Source: Incurvaria masculella
Taxonomy: Eukaryota > Arthropoda > Insecta > Lepidoptera > Incurvariidae
Length of the DNA stretch: 64,000 bases
Direction: 5' to 3'
Assembly: GCA_946894095.1 (NCBI GenBank)
Contig: OX335647.2
Coordinates: 23,764,001-23,828,000, forward strand
In this document: piece by piece, positions 13,048-25,982 of the stretch
Numbering within the stretch: position 1 is the stretch's first letter
Layout of the letters: every line of letters starts with the position of its first letter
The notes under the pieces: generated by a model
What the model was told of the DNA's origin: nothing
What the model saw: the letters and a program-made list of their open reading frames with translations, nothing else
Databases searched by the model: none
Position numbers and translations under genes: made by a program

Positions 13048-13380
13048 AGGGTTCCGTACCCAAAGGCTAAAAAAGGAACCCTATTACTAAGCCTCCGCTG
13101 TCCGTCCGTCCGTCCGTCCGTCCGCCCGTCCGTCCGTCCGTCCGTTCATCTGTCCGTCTGTCACAGGGCTGTATCTCAGTAACCGTAACAGATAGATAGC
13201 TGAAAATTTCACAGAGTGTGTATTTATTTTGCCGCTATAACAACAAATAGGTAAAATTAAAAAATAATTAAAATTAAAGGGGGCTCCCATACAAAAAAAC
13301 GTGATTTTTTTGTGTTAAATATTTTACGATGGTACGGAACCCTTCGTGTGCGAGTCCGACTCGCACTTGGCCGGTTTTTC
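13048..13380 (+). mobile_element. GGTTCCGTACC-type dispersed element, copy 2
   Basis: This full copy has the same order of blocks and an expanded (GTCC)n tract of about a dozen units near 13095-13160, which makes it the longest of the set. It lies about 330 bp before the 131-bp satellite. Confidence 0.8.
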
Positions 13381-13711
13381 TATTTGTAAAGTATGTTTGA
13401 AACCATGGAACAATTTAGCTGCGTCACTGTGACGTAGAGGGGTAAGGGCTTGTTTACACTGAAGAAACGATAGAATATATTTGCAGTGGGTAATTATATA
13501 CTCAGATTATTCCGGAAAAGTATTCTCACGAATGTCACAGGATAAATAATATAAATCGTACACACCTCTTCCGATGCAAATATGTTCCGTTTAGAAGTTG
13601 AAATGTGGTATTTGCTCGATGTTTACGGATGTGAATAATTCAGAATGTCACTTTCCAGCCAGAGCAGACCAAATGATTAATGATTTTTCCCCTGCGTTCT
13701 TACATTTTTAC

Positions 13712-16700
13712 GCGAGGTCCTCATATAGGAGGCGCCCGACGAATACGACCGGAGAGGTGAGCCGTCAGGCAGGTGGGCCGGTCGAGGTCGGAATATGAAG
13801 TCAACAATACCGCGGAACGAATATGGCAGACACATTGCCAATGCGAGGTCCTCATATAGGAGGCGCCCGACGAATGCGACCGGAGAGGTGAGCCGTCAGG
13901 CAGGTGGGCCGGTCGAGATCGGAATATGAAGTCAACAATACCGCGGAACGAATATGGCAGACACATTGCCAATGCGAGGTCCTCATATAGGAGGCGCCCG
14001 ACGAATGCGACCGGAGAGGTGAGCCGTCAGGCAGGTGGGCCGGTCGAGGTCGGAATATGAAGTCAACAATACCGCGGAACGAATATGGCAGACACATTGC
14101 CAATGCGAGGTCCTCATATAGGAGGCGCCCGACGAATGCGACGGGAGAGGTGATCCGTCAGGCAAGTGGGCCGGTCGAGGTCGGAATATGAAGTCAACAA
14201 TACCGCGGAACGAATATGGCAGACACATTGCCAATGCGAGGTCCTCATATAGGAGGCGCCCGACGAATGCGACCGGAGAGGTGAGCCGTCAGGCAGGTGG
14301 GCCGGTCGAGGTCGGAATATGAAGTCAACAATACCGCGGAACGAATATGGCAGACACATTGCCAATGCGAGGTCCTCATATAGGAGGCGCCCGACGAATG
14401 CGACCGGAGAGGTGAGCCGTCAGGCAGGTGGGCCGGTCGAGGTCGGAATATGCAGTCAACAATACCGCGGAACGAATATGGCAGACACATTGCCAATGCG
14501 AGGTCCTCATATAGGAGGCGCCCGACGAATGCGACCGGAGAGGTGAGCCGTCAGGCAGGTGGGCCGGTCGAGGTCGGAATATGAAGTCAACAATACCGCG
14601 GAACGAATATGGCAGACACATTGCCAATGCGAGGTCCTCATATAGGAGGCGCCCGACGAATGCGACGGGAGAGGTGAGCCGTCAGGCAGGTGGGCCGGTC
14701 GAGGTCGGAATATGAAGTCAACAATACCGCGGAACGAATATGGCAGACACATTGCCAATGCGAGGTCCTCATATAGGAGGCGCCCGACGAATGCGACCGG
14801 AGAGGTGAGCCGTCAGGCAGGCGGGCCGGTCGAGGTCGGAATATGAAGTCAACAATACCGCGGAACGAATATGGCAGACACATTGCCAATGCGAGGTCCT
14901 CATATAGGAGGCGCCCGACGAATGCGACGGGAGAGGTGAGCCGTCAGGCAAGTGGGCCGGTCGAGGTCGGAATATGAAGTCAACAATACCGCGGAACGAA
15001 TATGGCAGACACATTGCCAATGCGAGGTCCTCATATAGGAGGCGCCCGACGAATGCGACGGGAGAGGTGAGCCGTCAGGCAGGTGGGCCGGTCGAGGTCG
15101 GAATATGAAGTCAACAATACCGCGGAACGAATATGGCAGACACATTGCCAATGCGAGGTCCTCATATAGGAGGCGCCCGACGAATGCGACCGGAGAGGTG
15201 AGCCGTCAGGCAGGTGGGCCGGTCGAGGTCGGAATATGAAGTCAACAATACCGCGGAACGAATATGGCAGACACATCGCCAATGCTTGGTCCTCATATAG
15301 GAGGCGCCCGACGAATGCGACCGGAGAGGTGAGCCGTCAGGCAGGTGGGCCGGTCGAGGTCGGAATATGAAGTCAACAATACCGCGGAACGAATATGGCA
15401 GACACATTGCCAATGCGAGGTCCTCATATAGGAGGCGCCCGACGAATACGACCGGAGAGGTGAGCCGTCAGGCAGGTGGGCCGGTCGAGGTAGGAATATG
15501 AAGTCAACAATACCGCGGAACGAATATGGCAGACACATTGCCAATGCGAGGTCCTCATATAGGAGGCGCCCGACGAATGCGACCGGAGAGGTGAGCCGTC
15601 AGGCAGGTGGGCCGGTCGAGGTCGGAATATGAAGTCAACAATACCGCGGAACGAATATGGCAGACACATTGCCAATGCGAGGTCCTCATATAGGAGGCGC
15701 CCGACGAATGCGACCGGAGAGGTGAGCCGTCAGGCAGGTGGGCCGGTCGAGGTCGGAATATGAAGTCAACAATACCGCGGAACGAATATGGCAGACACAT
15801 CGCCAATGCGAGGTCCTCATATAGGAGGCGCCCGACGAATGCGACCGGAGAGGTGAGCCGTCAGGCAGGTGGGCCGGTCGAGGTCGGAATATGAAGTCAA
15901 CAATACCGCGGAACGAATATGGCAGACACATTGCCAATGCGAGGTCCTCATATAGGAGGCGCCCGACGAATACGACCGGAGAGGTGAGCCGTCAGGCAGG
16001 TGGGCCGGTCGAGGTCGGAATATAAAGTCAACAATACCGCGGAACGAATATGGCAGACACATTGCCAATGCGAGGTCCTCATATAGGAGGCGCCCGACGA
16101 ATGCGACCGGAGAGGTGAGCCGTCAGGCAGGTGGGCCGGTCGAGGTCGGAATATGAAGTCAACAATACCGCGGAACGAATATGGCAGACACATTGCCAAT
16201 GCGAGGTCCTCATATAGGAGGCGCCCGACGAATGCGACCGGAGAGGTGAGCCGTCAGGCAGGTGGGCCGGTCGAGGTCGGAATATGAAGTCAACAATACC
16301 GCGGAACGAATATGGCAGACACATTGCCAATGCGAGGTCCTCATATAGGAGGCGCCCGACGAATACGACCGGAGAGGTGAGCCGTCAGGCAAGTGGGCCG
16401 GTCGAGGTCGGAATATGAAGTCAACAATACCGCGGAACGAATATGGCAGACACATTGCCAATGCGAGGTCCTCATATAGGAGGCGCCCGACGAATGCGAC
16501 GGGAGAGGTGAGCCGTCAGGCAGGTGGGCCGGTCGAGGTCGGAATATGAAGTCAACAATACCGCGGAACGAATATGGCAGACACATTGCCAATGCGAGGT
16601 CCTCATATAGGAGGCGCCCGACGAATGCGACGGGAGAGGTGAGCCGTCAGGCAGGTGGGCCGGTCGAGGTCGGAATATGAAGTCAACAATACCGCGGAAC

Positions 16701-18832
16701 GAATATGGCAGACACATTGCCAATGCGAGGTCCTCATATAGGAGGCGCCCGACGAATGCGACCGGAGAGGTGAGCCGTCAGGCAGGTGGGCCGGTCGAGG
16801 TCGGAATATGAAGTCAACAATAGCGCGGAACGAATATGGCAGACACATTGCCAATGCGAGGTCCTCATATAGGAGGCGCCCGACGAATGCGACGGGAGAG
16901 GTGAGCCGTCAGGCAGGTGGGCCGGTCGAGGTCGGAATATGAAGTCAACAATACCGCGGAACGAATATGGCAGACACATTGCCAATGCGAGGTCCTCATA
17001 TAGGAGGCGCCCGACGAATGCGACGGGAGAGGTGAGCCGTCAGGCAGGTGGGCCGGTCGAGGTCGGAATATGAAGTCAACAATACCGCGGAACGAATATG
17101 GCAGACACATTGCCAATGCGAGGTCCTCATATAGGAGGCGCCCGACGAATACGACCGGAGAGGTGAGCCGTCAGGCAGGTGGGCCGGTCGAGGTCGGAAT
17201 ATGAAATCAACAATACCGCGGAACGAATATGGCAGACACATTGCCAATGCGAGGTCCTCATATAGGAGGCGCCCGACGAATGCGACGGGAGAGGTGAGCC
17301 GTCAGGCAGGTGGGCCGGTCGAGGTCGGAATATGAAGTCAACAATACCGCGGAACGAATATGGCAGACACATTGCCAATGCGAGGTCCTCATATAGGAGG
17401 CGCCCGACGAATGCGACGGGAGAGGTGAGCCGTCAGGCAGGTGGGCCGGTCGAGGTCGGAATATGAAGTCAACAATACCGCGGAACGAATATGGCAGACA
17501 CATTGCCAATGCGAGGTCCTCATATAGGAGGCGCCCGACGAATGCGACGGGAGAGGTGAGCCGTCAGGCAGGTGGGCCGGTCGAGGTCGGAATATGAAGT
17601 CAACAATACCGCGGAACGAATATGGCAGACACATTGCCAATGCGAGGTCCTCATATAGGAGGCGCCCGACGAATGCGACCGGAGAGGTGAGCCGTCAGGC
17701 AGGTGGGCCGGTCGAGGTCGGAATATGAAGTCAACAACACCGCGGAACGAATATGGCAGACACATTGCCAATGCGAGGTCCTCATATAGGAGGCGCCCGA
17801 CGAATGCGACCGGAGAGGTGAGCCGTCAGGCAGGTGGGCCGGTCGAGGTCGGAATATGAAGTCAACAATACCGCGGAACGAATATGGCAGACACATCGCC
17901 AATGCGAGGTCCTCATATAGGAGGCGCCCGACGAATGCGACCGGAGAGGTGAGCCGTCAGGCAGGTGGGCCGGTCGAGGTCGGAATATGAAGTCAACAAT
18001 ACCGCGGAACGAATATGGCAGACACATTGCCAATGCGAGGTCGTCATATAGGAGGCGCCCGACGAATACGACCGGAGAGGTGAGCCGTCAGGCAGGTGGG
18101 CCGGTCGAGGTCGGAATATAAAGTCAACAATACCGCGGAACGAATATGGCAGACACATTGCCAATGCGAGGTCCTCATATAGGAGGCGCCCGACGAATGC
18201 GACCGGAGAGGTGAGCCGTCAGGCAGGTGGGCCGGTCGAGGTCGGAATATGAAGTCAACAATACCGCGGAACGAATATGGCAGACACATTGCCAATGCGA
18301 GGTCCTCATATAGGAGGCGCCCGACGAATGCGACCGGAGAGGTGAGCCGTCAGGCAGGTGGGCCGGTCGAGGTCGGAATATGAAGTCAACAATACCGCGG
18401 AACGAATATGGCAGACACATTGCCAATGCGAGGTCCTCATATAGGAGGCGCCCGACGAATACGACCGGAGAGGTGAGCCGTCAGGCAGGTGGGCCGGTCG
18501 AGGTCGGAATATGAAGTCAACAATACCGCGGAACGAATATGGCAGACACATTGCCAATGCGAGGTCCTCATATAGGAGGCGCCCGACGAATGCGACGGGA
18601 GAGGTGAGCCGTCAGGCAGGTGGGCCGGTCGAGGTCGGAATATGAAGTCAACAATACCGCGGAACGAATATGGCAGACACATTGCCAATGCGAGGTCCTC
18701 ATATAGGAGGCGCCCGACGAATGCGACCGGAGAGGTGAGCCGTCAGGCAGGTGGGCCGGTCGAGGTCGGAATATGAAGTCAACAATACCACGTAACGAAT
18801 ATGGCAGACACATTGCCAATGCGAGGTCCTCA
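13712..18832 (+). repeat. 131-bp satellite array, about 39 units
   Basis: The unit is exactly 131 bp, beginning gaggtcctcatataggagg and containing gggccggtcgaggtcgg and taccgcggaacg. The array is 5,121 bp long with no insertions or deletions between units; units differ at a few sites, mainly C/G in gac[c/g]ggag, A/G in aat[a/g]cg, and T/C in cat[t/c]gcc. The last unit is the most diverged, as expected for an array edge. Open frames of 83 aa recur on the minus strand only because the unit lacks stops there; the period is not a multiple of three, so this is not a gene. The left flank is ordinary AT-rich DNA; a palindromic MITE lies 330 bp to the right. Confidence 0.97.
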
Positions 18833-19165
18833 GTCAAAATACCGTTCTGAGGTGACGCCTCAACAACATGGAGAGCAGAAAAATCGTATTTATTGGAAAA
18901 TGTACAAGTAAAAAAATATATGTATAATAAAATAAACATAATAATTGGGCACTTTCGGGCATTGTCCGTTGCGATCGCGATAGTGTGGCGATGCCCTGAG
19001 AGCACGAAATACAGATGTCTTGCCGCCTCCGCCGCCGCGCCGACACAGCGGCAGCGGAGCGCCGCCGCCGCCGCCCAGCTGCGAGACAAATGCGAAGCGT
19101 GAAGCGGCGCCGGCCAGCGGCCCCGGGCCACATGTCCTCGCCCATCATGGGAAGGCGTCGAGACA

Positions 19166-19341
19166 CTAAGGCTGAGATAAATAGTCGTAACAGAAACTAA
19201 GACTAACGAAAAGTAGTACTTTGTGACGTCACTTTGACACATTTTGTATGGGCGAAATCTCAAAATGTTTCAATGTGACGTCACAAAGTACTACTTTTCG
19301 TTAGTCATAGTTTCTGTTACGACTATTTATCTCAGCCTTAG
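19166..19341. mobile_element. Palindromic MITE with CRE sites, copy 1
   Basis: A 176-bp near-perfect palindrome has ends CTAAGGCTGAGATAAATAG and its reverse complement. Each arm carries aaagtagtactttg followed by TGACGTCA, the CRE/ATF consensus. The arms pair over about 75 bp. There is no coding capacity. Confidence 0.85.
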
Positions 19342-19435
19342 TCTGTTCGAGCAGAGACTGTTCTATTCTGTCCTGGAGTTACAGGACGGAACCAGATAGA
19401 ACGGGTTCGAGCGATGCTCTAGCCCGTACTGTATA

Positions 19436-19585
19436 TCCCCCTACTAAGTGGTTGAGTTAAACCCGCCCGGGTTGGTACCACCGAATTGGATGAAACGGCA
19501 ATGAAACAATTTCCGTGTTTTCCATCCAGTTTAGTGTAGCCGTGCTCATAAAGGGAATGTCCTGGCAGGTAATCTAGAGTGATGT
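19436..19585 (+). mobile_element. SINE body fragment
   Basis: This matches the SINE core in forward orientation: ccccctactaagtgg, then CCCGCCCGGGTTGGTACCA, then ccgtgttttccatccag. The sequence just upstream has a gggttcgag word that might be a B-box remnant, but no head is clear. Confidence 0.6.
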
Positions 19586-21325
19586 TGAACAATTAGCCTA
19601 CAACTGATGGGAAGAATCGCATCGAAATCTTGAATGAATGAAATTCATCTACGATCAAAATCGGGTAAACGGACAGAGGGAAGTCAGACGTTCGATTTTA
19701 TGAGAGTTGTATACGTACGCGTATACTAAACGTACATACGTGTCGGTGGAGTCTCGCTCGGCTGACTGCGCCCCCCCCCCCCCTCCACTCGCGGAAAACT
19801 TTCCCCGCGTGCACTTTTATCAGATAACGTGTTATTTTCCGTGTCGGTTTGACAGCTCGCCGCGACTCACTCATTATTGCGGAAATCATATCTGCCTCAC
19901 TGCAGGCTTATCGAGTGCAGCTATATTTAATTGGAAATCCTTCGCACATCGACTTTCGTATCGTGCAGTTTGTGCGCGTGACGCAAAAATAAAAATTAAC
20001 AGCGTCACAATCAATCAAAATGGGAATATCCGTTTCGTTTCTGTGATCGGATATAAGGTTCATAAACAGTATGCAGAACTCATTTCCGACTATAACACCA
20101 GTTATGGCCGAATCCTGAATAGTTTTAAGACGTGCATAACTTCCTCCGTTATAATAAACCCGAGTGTAGCGGAGTTTTTTGCGACAAGATGGCGTTGCAT
20201 CACCAGCTGTTAACGACACATTTCAATTGACACTAACTTGATAGCTTTATTGTTTTAACCGATCTGCCGATACAGTCCCCCGAGTCCTTCCCCCTTCCAA
20301 GCACCAGCGGCTGCGCAGACACAAAAGTGTATCGGATTCGGTTACTGCGGTAACACACAACGGTCATCTTCAAAGTGAAGTTTGGAGTAGTTCTTACAAA
20401 AAACTGGTCCGGTTATTGTTGCGAAATGTATTCTAACCTCTGTGTATTGTCGCAGAGGTACCGGAGGGACATATTACTATAACACCGTGTATCATATGCC
20501 GTACAATTCGTGTTCATTAGTACTCATTCTCAGTTCATGCACAGCGTGCAGTGAACCGTTCAGCAAGTCGATTCCCGACACTATTGAACTTGCTCTATCC
20601 TCAGCATGTTGACAGACAGCTATTTGCTAAAACGAGAGCAGCGGCCTCGATCTAGCGAGCAGCGATCGAACTGCCATCGCGATGTATAGAGAAGCGTCAG
20701 ATTCGGTGTTCCCTAAGACGAAAAAAGACTGACTGGACGAAAATACTCAAAAAAGACGTTTTCTAGTCAAGTGAAGTGAAACAGTCGGGTGATTTCCCGA
20801 CTTCTCTTATATTTAGCATCACTGCTGCGTGTTGGCAATCCGACTATTATTTAGGGGAATAATCAGGCTTTGCGTAGATACGAACGAAATTAAATTGGGG
20901 TTAGTGGACGTTGAATGTTATGAAGAGTTGAGTGAGTTGTAGTAAAATCCAAGTCTAGTCTAACGAGGGTCGTTCGGTCGTGGAGCTGCGAGCGAGAGGG
21001 GAGGAGGGGTGGAGGGGTGGAGGGTTGGGGCGAGGGCGAGGGGCGCGGCGGGTCATCGACCGTGTGACGTCACGCGCCGCTCGCGCCCTCCAGCTGGCGC
21101 GGGGCGAGCCGGCGCGGTGACGTCACCCGCCCAGGGCGCACCCTCCTCGCGCCCACCCCGCCCCGTCTCGCCGTCGCACGAGACGCAGCCCACGCACGAA
21201 AGGCTCGCGACCTCAGCTCTTCACCACTCCAAACTCCCTCGACGATCGTATAGCACGCAGGTATATGCATTTCACTGCAAAAGGCAGTGTTTTTTTTACA
21301 ACGTATGCAAAGCGCGGATTCTCGT

Positions 21326-21486
21326 CTAAGGCTGAGATAAATAGTCGTAACAGAAACTGAGACTAACGAAAAGTAGTACTTTGTGACGTCACTTTGACAC
21401 ATTTTGTATGGAGTAGTGCAAAGTAACGTCACAAAGTACTACTTTTCGTTAGTCAGTTTCTGTTACGACTATTTCTCTGAGCCTAA
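21326..21486. mobile_element. Palindromic MITE with CRE site, copy 2
   Basis: The same family as 19166-19341, 161 bp, with ctaaggctgagataaatag at the left and its inverse at the right. One arm keeps TGACGTCA; the other has TAACGTCA. Confidence 0.83.
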
Positions 21487-21539
21487 ACGGTTCCCGGCAA
21501 CGGGGGCTGCGAAAATCATGCCGGCCGGCCACGTGCCTT

Positions 21540-21576
21540 TTTAGGGTTCCGTACACAAAGGGTGAAAACGGGAATA
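21540..21576 (+). mobile_element. GGTTCCGTACC-type element, 5' stub
   Basis: Only the first 35 bp of the element are present (tagggttccgtacacaaagg). The rest is missing. Confidence 0.5.
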
Positions 21577-22228
21577 GTTATCTGGCTGTTTATCTGACTA
21601 TTGAAAAATCAGCCCTAAGAATAGTTGTATTATTGCGAGATGGTAATCCTCCCCGGACGGCGCGGGCGATGGCTGCGCGGGGCGGCGCGGCGGGGCGGAG
21701 GCAGCTGCTGCCTCATCTAACTCTTCCGCCCGTTGCGGAACTGACAAATTGCCGCGCGCACACATTCACACATTGCGACCGAGCAATAGGTCATTATGGT
21801 CATTATCTAAACGCCCTAATTGTGCGACGCTCGACTACAATAACATTCTCGTCTCGCAGACAAACTATGGCGACAGCCGCCGCGCCGCCTCGCCCCGCCT
21901 CGCCGCGTCCACGTCCGTGGAGGTTCACTCTAAAAGTTAATCGTTCGTTTACGGCGGCAACGCAATACGCGAGGAGGTCAAACAACAGTCGCGAGACTGG
22001 GGAGTACTATTGGTTATTCGGTGACGGGTCCCTTCTGTGACTGGGGGCCGCCGGAAATCCGCAGCAGAATCGGTGTTTGAGAGGATAGATGCGTGTCGAT
22101 TTTTTTTAATAATGCTACAAGAAGTGAAAGATAGGCATAGAAAAGGATAGTTACCGACAGTTCACAATATAGCTACGAGTAGCATTTTTGTTAACTTTTT
22201 CTTTGCAAATAAGGTGACCAGTCGTCCG

Positions 22229-22351
22229 CTGCCCTATTTTTTAAACAATCGCTACCAAATTGCTGTCTGTAGCAATTTGCGATTCCGATATCTAAAACGC
22301 AGTTTCGTATTTTGGAATGACGTTTGGATAGCAACGCCTGGCGGCCAATAG
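22229..22351 (+). repeat. Dispersed repeat arm, left
   Basis: About 123 bp (ccgctgccctattttttaaa ... gacgtttggatagcaacgcc) match 24775-24905 in reverse complement at roughly 85% by eye. The two arms lie on either side of the foldback structure. Confidence 0.7.
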
Positions 22352-22549
22352 CACGGCCGGATATGTCAAAAACAGTCCGGCAGTCAATGATTTCAAAGGT
22401 AAGGATACGCCCTTATAAAGAATTGAAACAAATCTTCTCCATACAAGCAAAATGCAGCGCCATCTATCCAAACTCGGAAGAACTACGTGAGCGCCGTGTC
22501 AAAGTCGTGTTGACAACTCGCCGCCATGTTGCATTAGGTCTAACGATGT

Positions 22550-23794
22550 AACCTTGTACCTGCGTCCTTAAATGTTTTCTTTTTAATTTAAACTTTTAAG
22601 TTCTTTTAACTTTCATGAATGAAAAATGTTTTTTGTAATTTCAAGGTATTCAAGTTAGTTAAATACAATTTGAATTTTCTCTTGTACCTGCTTGGTCTGG
22701 ATCTACCTGCCTGTCATGTCAAAATTTATTTTCGTTATATCAAGGGAAACACTGGTCGTAGACCCATCATGCGACCACTCGAAGTAAAGGTCCCGACCTG
22801 ATCTACCTGCCTGTCATGTCAAAATTTGTTTTCGTTATATCTTGGGAAACACTGGTCGTAGACCCATCATGCGACCACTCAAAGTAAACGTCCCGACCTG
22901 ATCTACCTGCTTGTCATGTCAAAATTTGTTCTCGTTGTATCTTGGGAAACACTGATCGTAGACCCATCATGCGAACACTCAAAGTAAACGTCCCGACCTG
23001 ATCTACCTGCCTGTCATGTCAAAATTTGTTCTCGTTGTATCTTGGGAAACACTGATCGTAGACCCATCATGCGACCACTCAAAGTAAACGCCCCGACCTG
23101 ATCTAACTATCTGGAATGTCAAAATTTGTTTTCGTTATATCTTGGGAAACACTGGTCGTAGACCCATCATGCGACCACTCAAATTAAACGCCCGACCTGA
23201 TCTAACTATCTGGAATGTCAAAATTTGTTTTCGTTATGTCTTGGGAAACACATGACAGGCAGGTGGATCAGGTCGGGGCGTTTACTTTGAGTGGTCGCAT
23301 GATGGGTCTACGACCAGTGTTTCCCAAGATATAACGAAAACAAATTTTGACATGACAGGCAGGTAGATCATGTCGGGACGTTTACTTTGAGTGGTCGCAT
23401 AATGGGTCTACGATCAGTGTTTCCCAAGATATAACAAAAACAAATTTTGACATTACAGGCAGGTAGATCAGGTCTGGACGTTTACTTTGAGTAGTCGCAT
23501 GATGGGTCTACGACCAGTGTTTCCCAAGATATACCGAAAACAAATTTTGACATGACAGGCAGGTAGATCAGGTCTGGACGTTTACTTTGAGTGGTCGCAT
23601 GATGGGTCTACGACCAGTGTTTCCCAAGATATAACGAAAACAAATTTTGACATGACAGGCAGGTAGATCAGGTCGGGACGTTTACTTCGAGTGGTCACAT
23701 GATAGATCACATTAAAAAACTTCTTTGATTACCCACTCATACTCATATCCACTCCAAAATAAACCAGAATGAAAAAGGACGCCCGTACAAGGTT
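22550..23794. mobile_element. Foldback-like element with inverted 100-bp unit arrays
   Basis: Five and a half direct 100-bp units (22700-23250; gatctacctgcctgtcatg ... catgcgaccactc) are followed at once by about four and a half units in inverted orientation (23250-23690). The outer ends also invert: AACCTTGTACCTGCGTCCTT at 22550 and its near reverse complement at 23775-23793. Long terminal inverted repeats built of short tandem units are the mark of foldback transposons. No transposase is visible. Confidence 0.7.
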
Positions 23795-24560
23795 AATTCA
23801 TCTACACGTGCGACGCGCGGCATAGCGTCAATTTCCAGCTTATGAAGTTTGGTAGTTAATTAAATTATCGATTCAAATGCAATTATTCAATTGTTAAACA
23901 GAAAAAAATATTATCTGAGTTTACTTATCGATGATAAGTTATTACACGTGTCTTTGTAACTTTCGTAACGTATTTTATGCATCCTTTTACTACGCAACAA
24001 GGGCATTTTCACGTCTGGTCTGGACGTTTACTTTGAGTAGTCGCATGATGGGTCTACGACCAGTGTTTCCCAAGATATACCGAAAACAAATTTTGACATG
24101 ACAGGCAGGTAGATCAGGTCTGAACCTTTACTTTGAGTGGTCGCATGATGGGTCTACGACCAGTGTTTCCCAAGATATAACGAAAACAAATTTTGACATG
24201 ACAGGCAGGTAGATCAGGTCGGGACGTTTACTTCGAGTGGTCACATGATAGATCACATTAAAAAACTTCTTTGATTACCCACTCATACTCATATCCACTC
24301 CAAAATAAACCAGAATGAAAAAGGACGCCCGTACAAGGTTAATTCACCTACACGTGCGACGCGCGGCATGGCGTCAATTTCCAGCTTATGAAGTTTGGTA
24401 GTTAATTAAATTATCGATTCAAATGCAATTATTCAATTGTTAAACAGAAAAAAATATTATCTGAGTTTACTTATCGATGATAAGTTATTACACGTGTCTT
24501 TGTAACTTTCGTAACGTATTTTATGCATCCTTTTACTACGCAACAAGGGCATTTTCACGA
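23470..24560 (+). repeat. 546-bp tandem segmental duplication
   Basis: Positions 23470-24014 and 24016-24560 are near identical at a fixed distance of 546 bp (ggtctggacgtttactttga at 23471 and 24017; gggcattttcacg at 24001 and 24547). Each copy has one and a half inverted 100-bp units, the terminal motif aaggacgcccgtacaagg, and 220 bp of flanking DNA with a pair of nearby cacgtg sites. So the right end of the foldback element and its flank were duplicated together. Confidence 0.88.
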
Positions 24561-24774
24561 CTCAACATCACTCTGCAGTGGTCCGCAGACGACTGAGTCG
24601 CTTTGGCCCTAAAACGAATATTTTAGGGCCAACGTACTGGTGCCATTAGTCGTGCGCGTTGACCGGGTCCTTACGAAGTAATATATAAGTCAATGCCGGC
24701 AGTGCTATTTTTGAAATTCTTTGCAATCGCTTGCAGCCAGCGATTAGCAATGCAATCGTAAACGCTCGACAACA

Positions 24775-24905
24775 GCCAATGGCCGCCGGGCGCTGCTATC
24801 CAAACGTCATTAAAAAATACGAAACTGCGTTTGTAGTGATCAGAATCGCAAATTGCTGCAGCGATTTGGTAGCGATCGTTTCAAAATTAGGGCAGCGGAT
24901 TTATT
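24775..24905 (-). repeat. Dispersed repeat arm, right
   Basis: This is the reverse-complement partner of 22229-22351 (gctgctatccaaacgtcat ... ttagggcagcgga). The sequences between arm and foldback do not match each other, so the pair may be two copies of one family. Confidence 0.7.
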
Positions 24906-25982
24906 GCCCTGCGCCCGGACTTATGTATAGTCTAACTAAATTATTACTCCGACCATGGATTTTGGATCCGACATTGGACAGCTGACCTTTTGTTTTGGGA
25001 CGAGCTAGTTTCTTGACAGCTGACTATAAGTTTATGTAAATGTTTTGCCAGTTGAATGTTTTTTGGAGTTGCAATGCATCCTTGCACGAAGGACCTTTTT
25101 CCTTTTTTGGCAACGTCCGGCTTTTGTCAGGAATTTTCAGATTTCAAAGTGGTAACCCTATTGCTTATGAACTGGGAGATAGCTCCCTTCTATTCTCTTT
25201 GTTCAAAATGTTACCCGTGAAAGGCAATCATTTGATGGTAGTTGCGCGCTCGACCACATTGTGGCTGGAAGCTGTTGTTTCCCAATTATTGGGCTGATTC
25301 ACCTAACCAAAATGGTATCTCGTGTTATGTGTGATGTGTTCTGTAAAGTCTGTTGGCAAACCAGAAATATAAAGTAAATACAGAATCAAAACGTTCCCGT
25401 GAAACTTCTGCGCAAAAGTAAACTTTTGAGACGTATTGGCCTCTGCGGATTGAGGTTCCCAGAGGATAGTCCCACCCCGGGGTTCTACAGTTATCTGCTG
25501 GTGCCGATTACGTTAGAATATCATTCCGGTCGTCCATTCCATCTGAGTAATACCTAACTGCAAACCGCCCGCAGCGGGCGTAAGTCTATCGCATCATGCC
25601 GTTATTTTGGTTGCCATTACTCATTACAACATTGCATCATTCTGACTAAAGAGAAGCCAAGCCGCGAGACAAACGAATGACGCGATGAGAGATTAGACAG
25701 GACCAGGGGGTGGGATAACCGACAGAACTACGTGACGACCAAATGCTGCTGGCGACGGGGCGGAGGCTGCGGGTATATGGATACGGATACGGAGACAGAC
25801 TATAGGTATGGGCTCTAGTCTGTGCCTTTCGCCAAAAAAGCGGCGCGCAGCAGCGCGACAGATGAATAATCTAACGATACCACCAAATAAATTGATATCA
25901 CCTAACAGTGCTTGAAAACTTACGGCTTTTCACGCTGCGGGAGGTGACATTCTCCGAAGATTCGAGCTGAGCGAAACGCCAA

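Larger units (their letters stand above)
20990..21930. other. GC-rich islands flanking a palindromic MITE
   Basis: GC-rich blocks at 20990-21230 and 21640-21930 lie on either side of the MITE at 21326. The first has two perfect TGACGTCA sites (about 21065 and 21119), independent of the MITE. This could be regulatory DNA. Confidence 0.4.

Noticed and set aside
13721..18688. A ladder of 83-aa minus-strand ORFs in the satellite
   Set aside because: They repeat every 131 bp, overlap each other in different frames and have no start or splice context; they result from the satellite unit lacking stops.
13712..18832. Possible CRISPR array
   Set aside because: The units are contiguous with no unique spacers, and the sequence is eukaryotic.
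19707..20213. 168-aa plus-strand ORF
   Set aside because: No motif, unusual composition, and an overlapping ORF on the other strand; likely chance.
24604..24629. Short perfect hairpin ggccctaaaa...ttttagggcc as a terminator
   Set aside because: Such terminators are bacterial; here it is a lone 10-bp stem with no linked gene.
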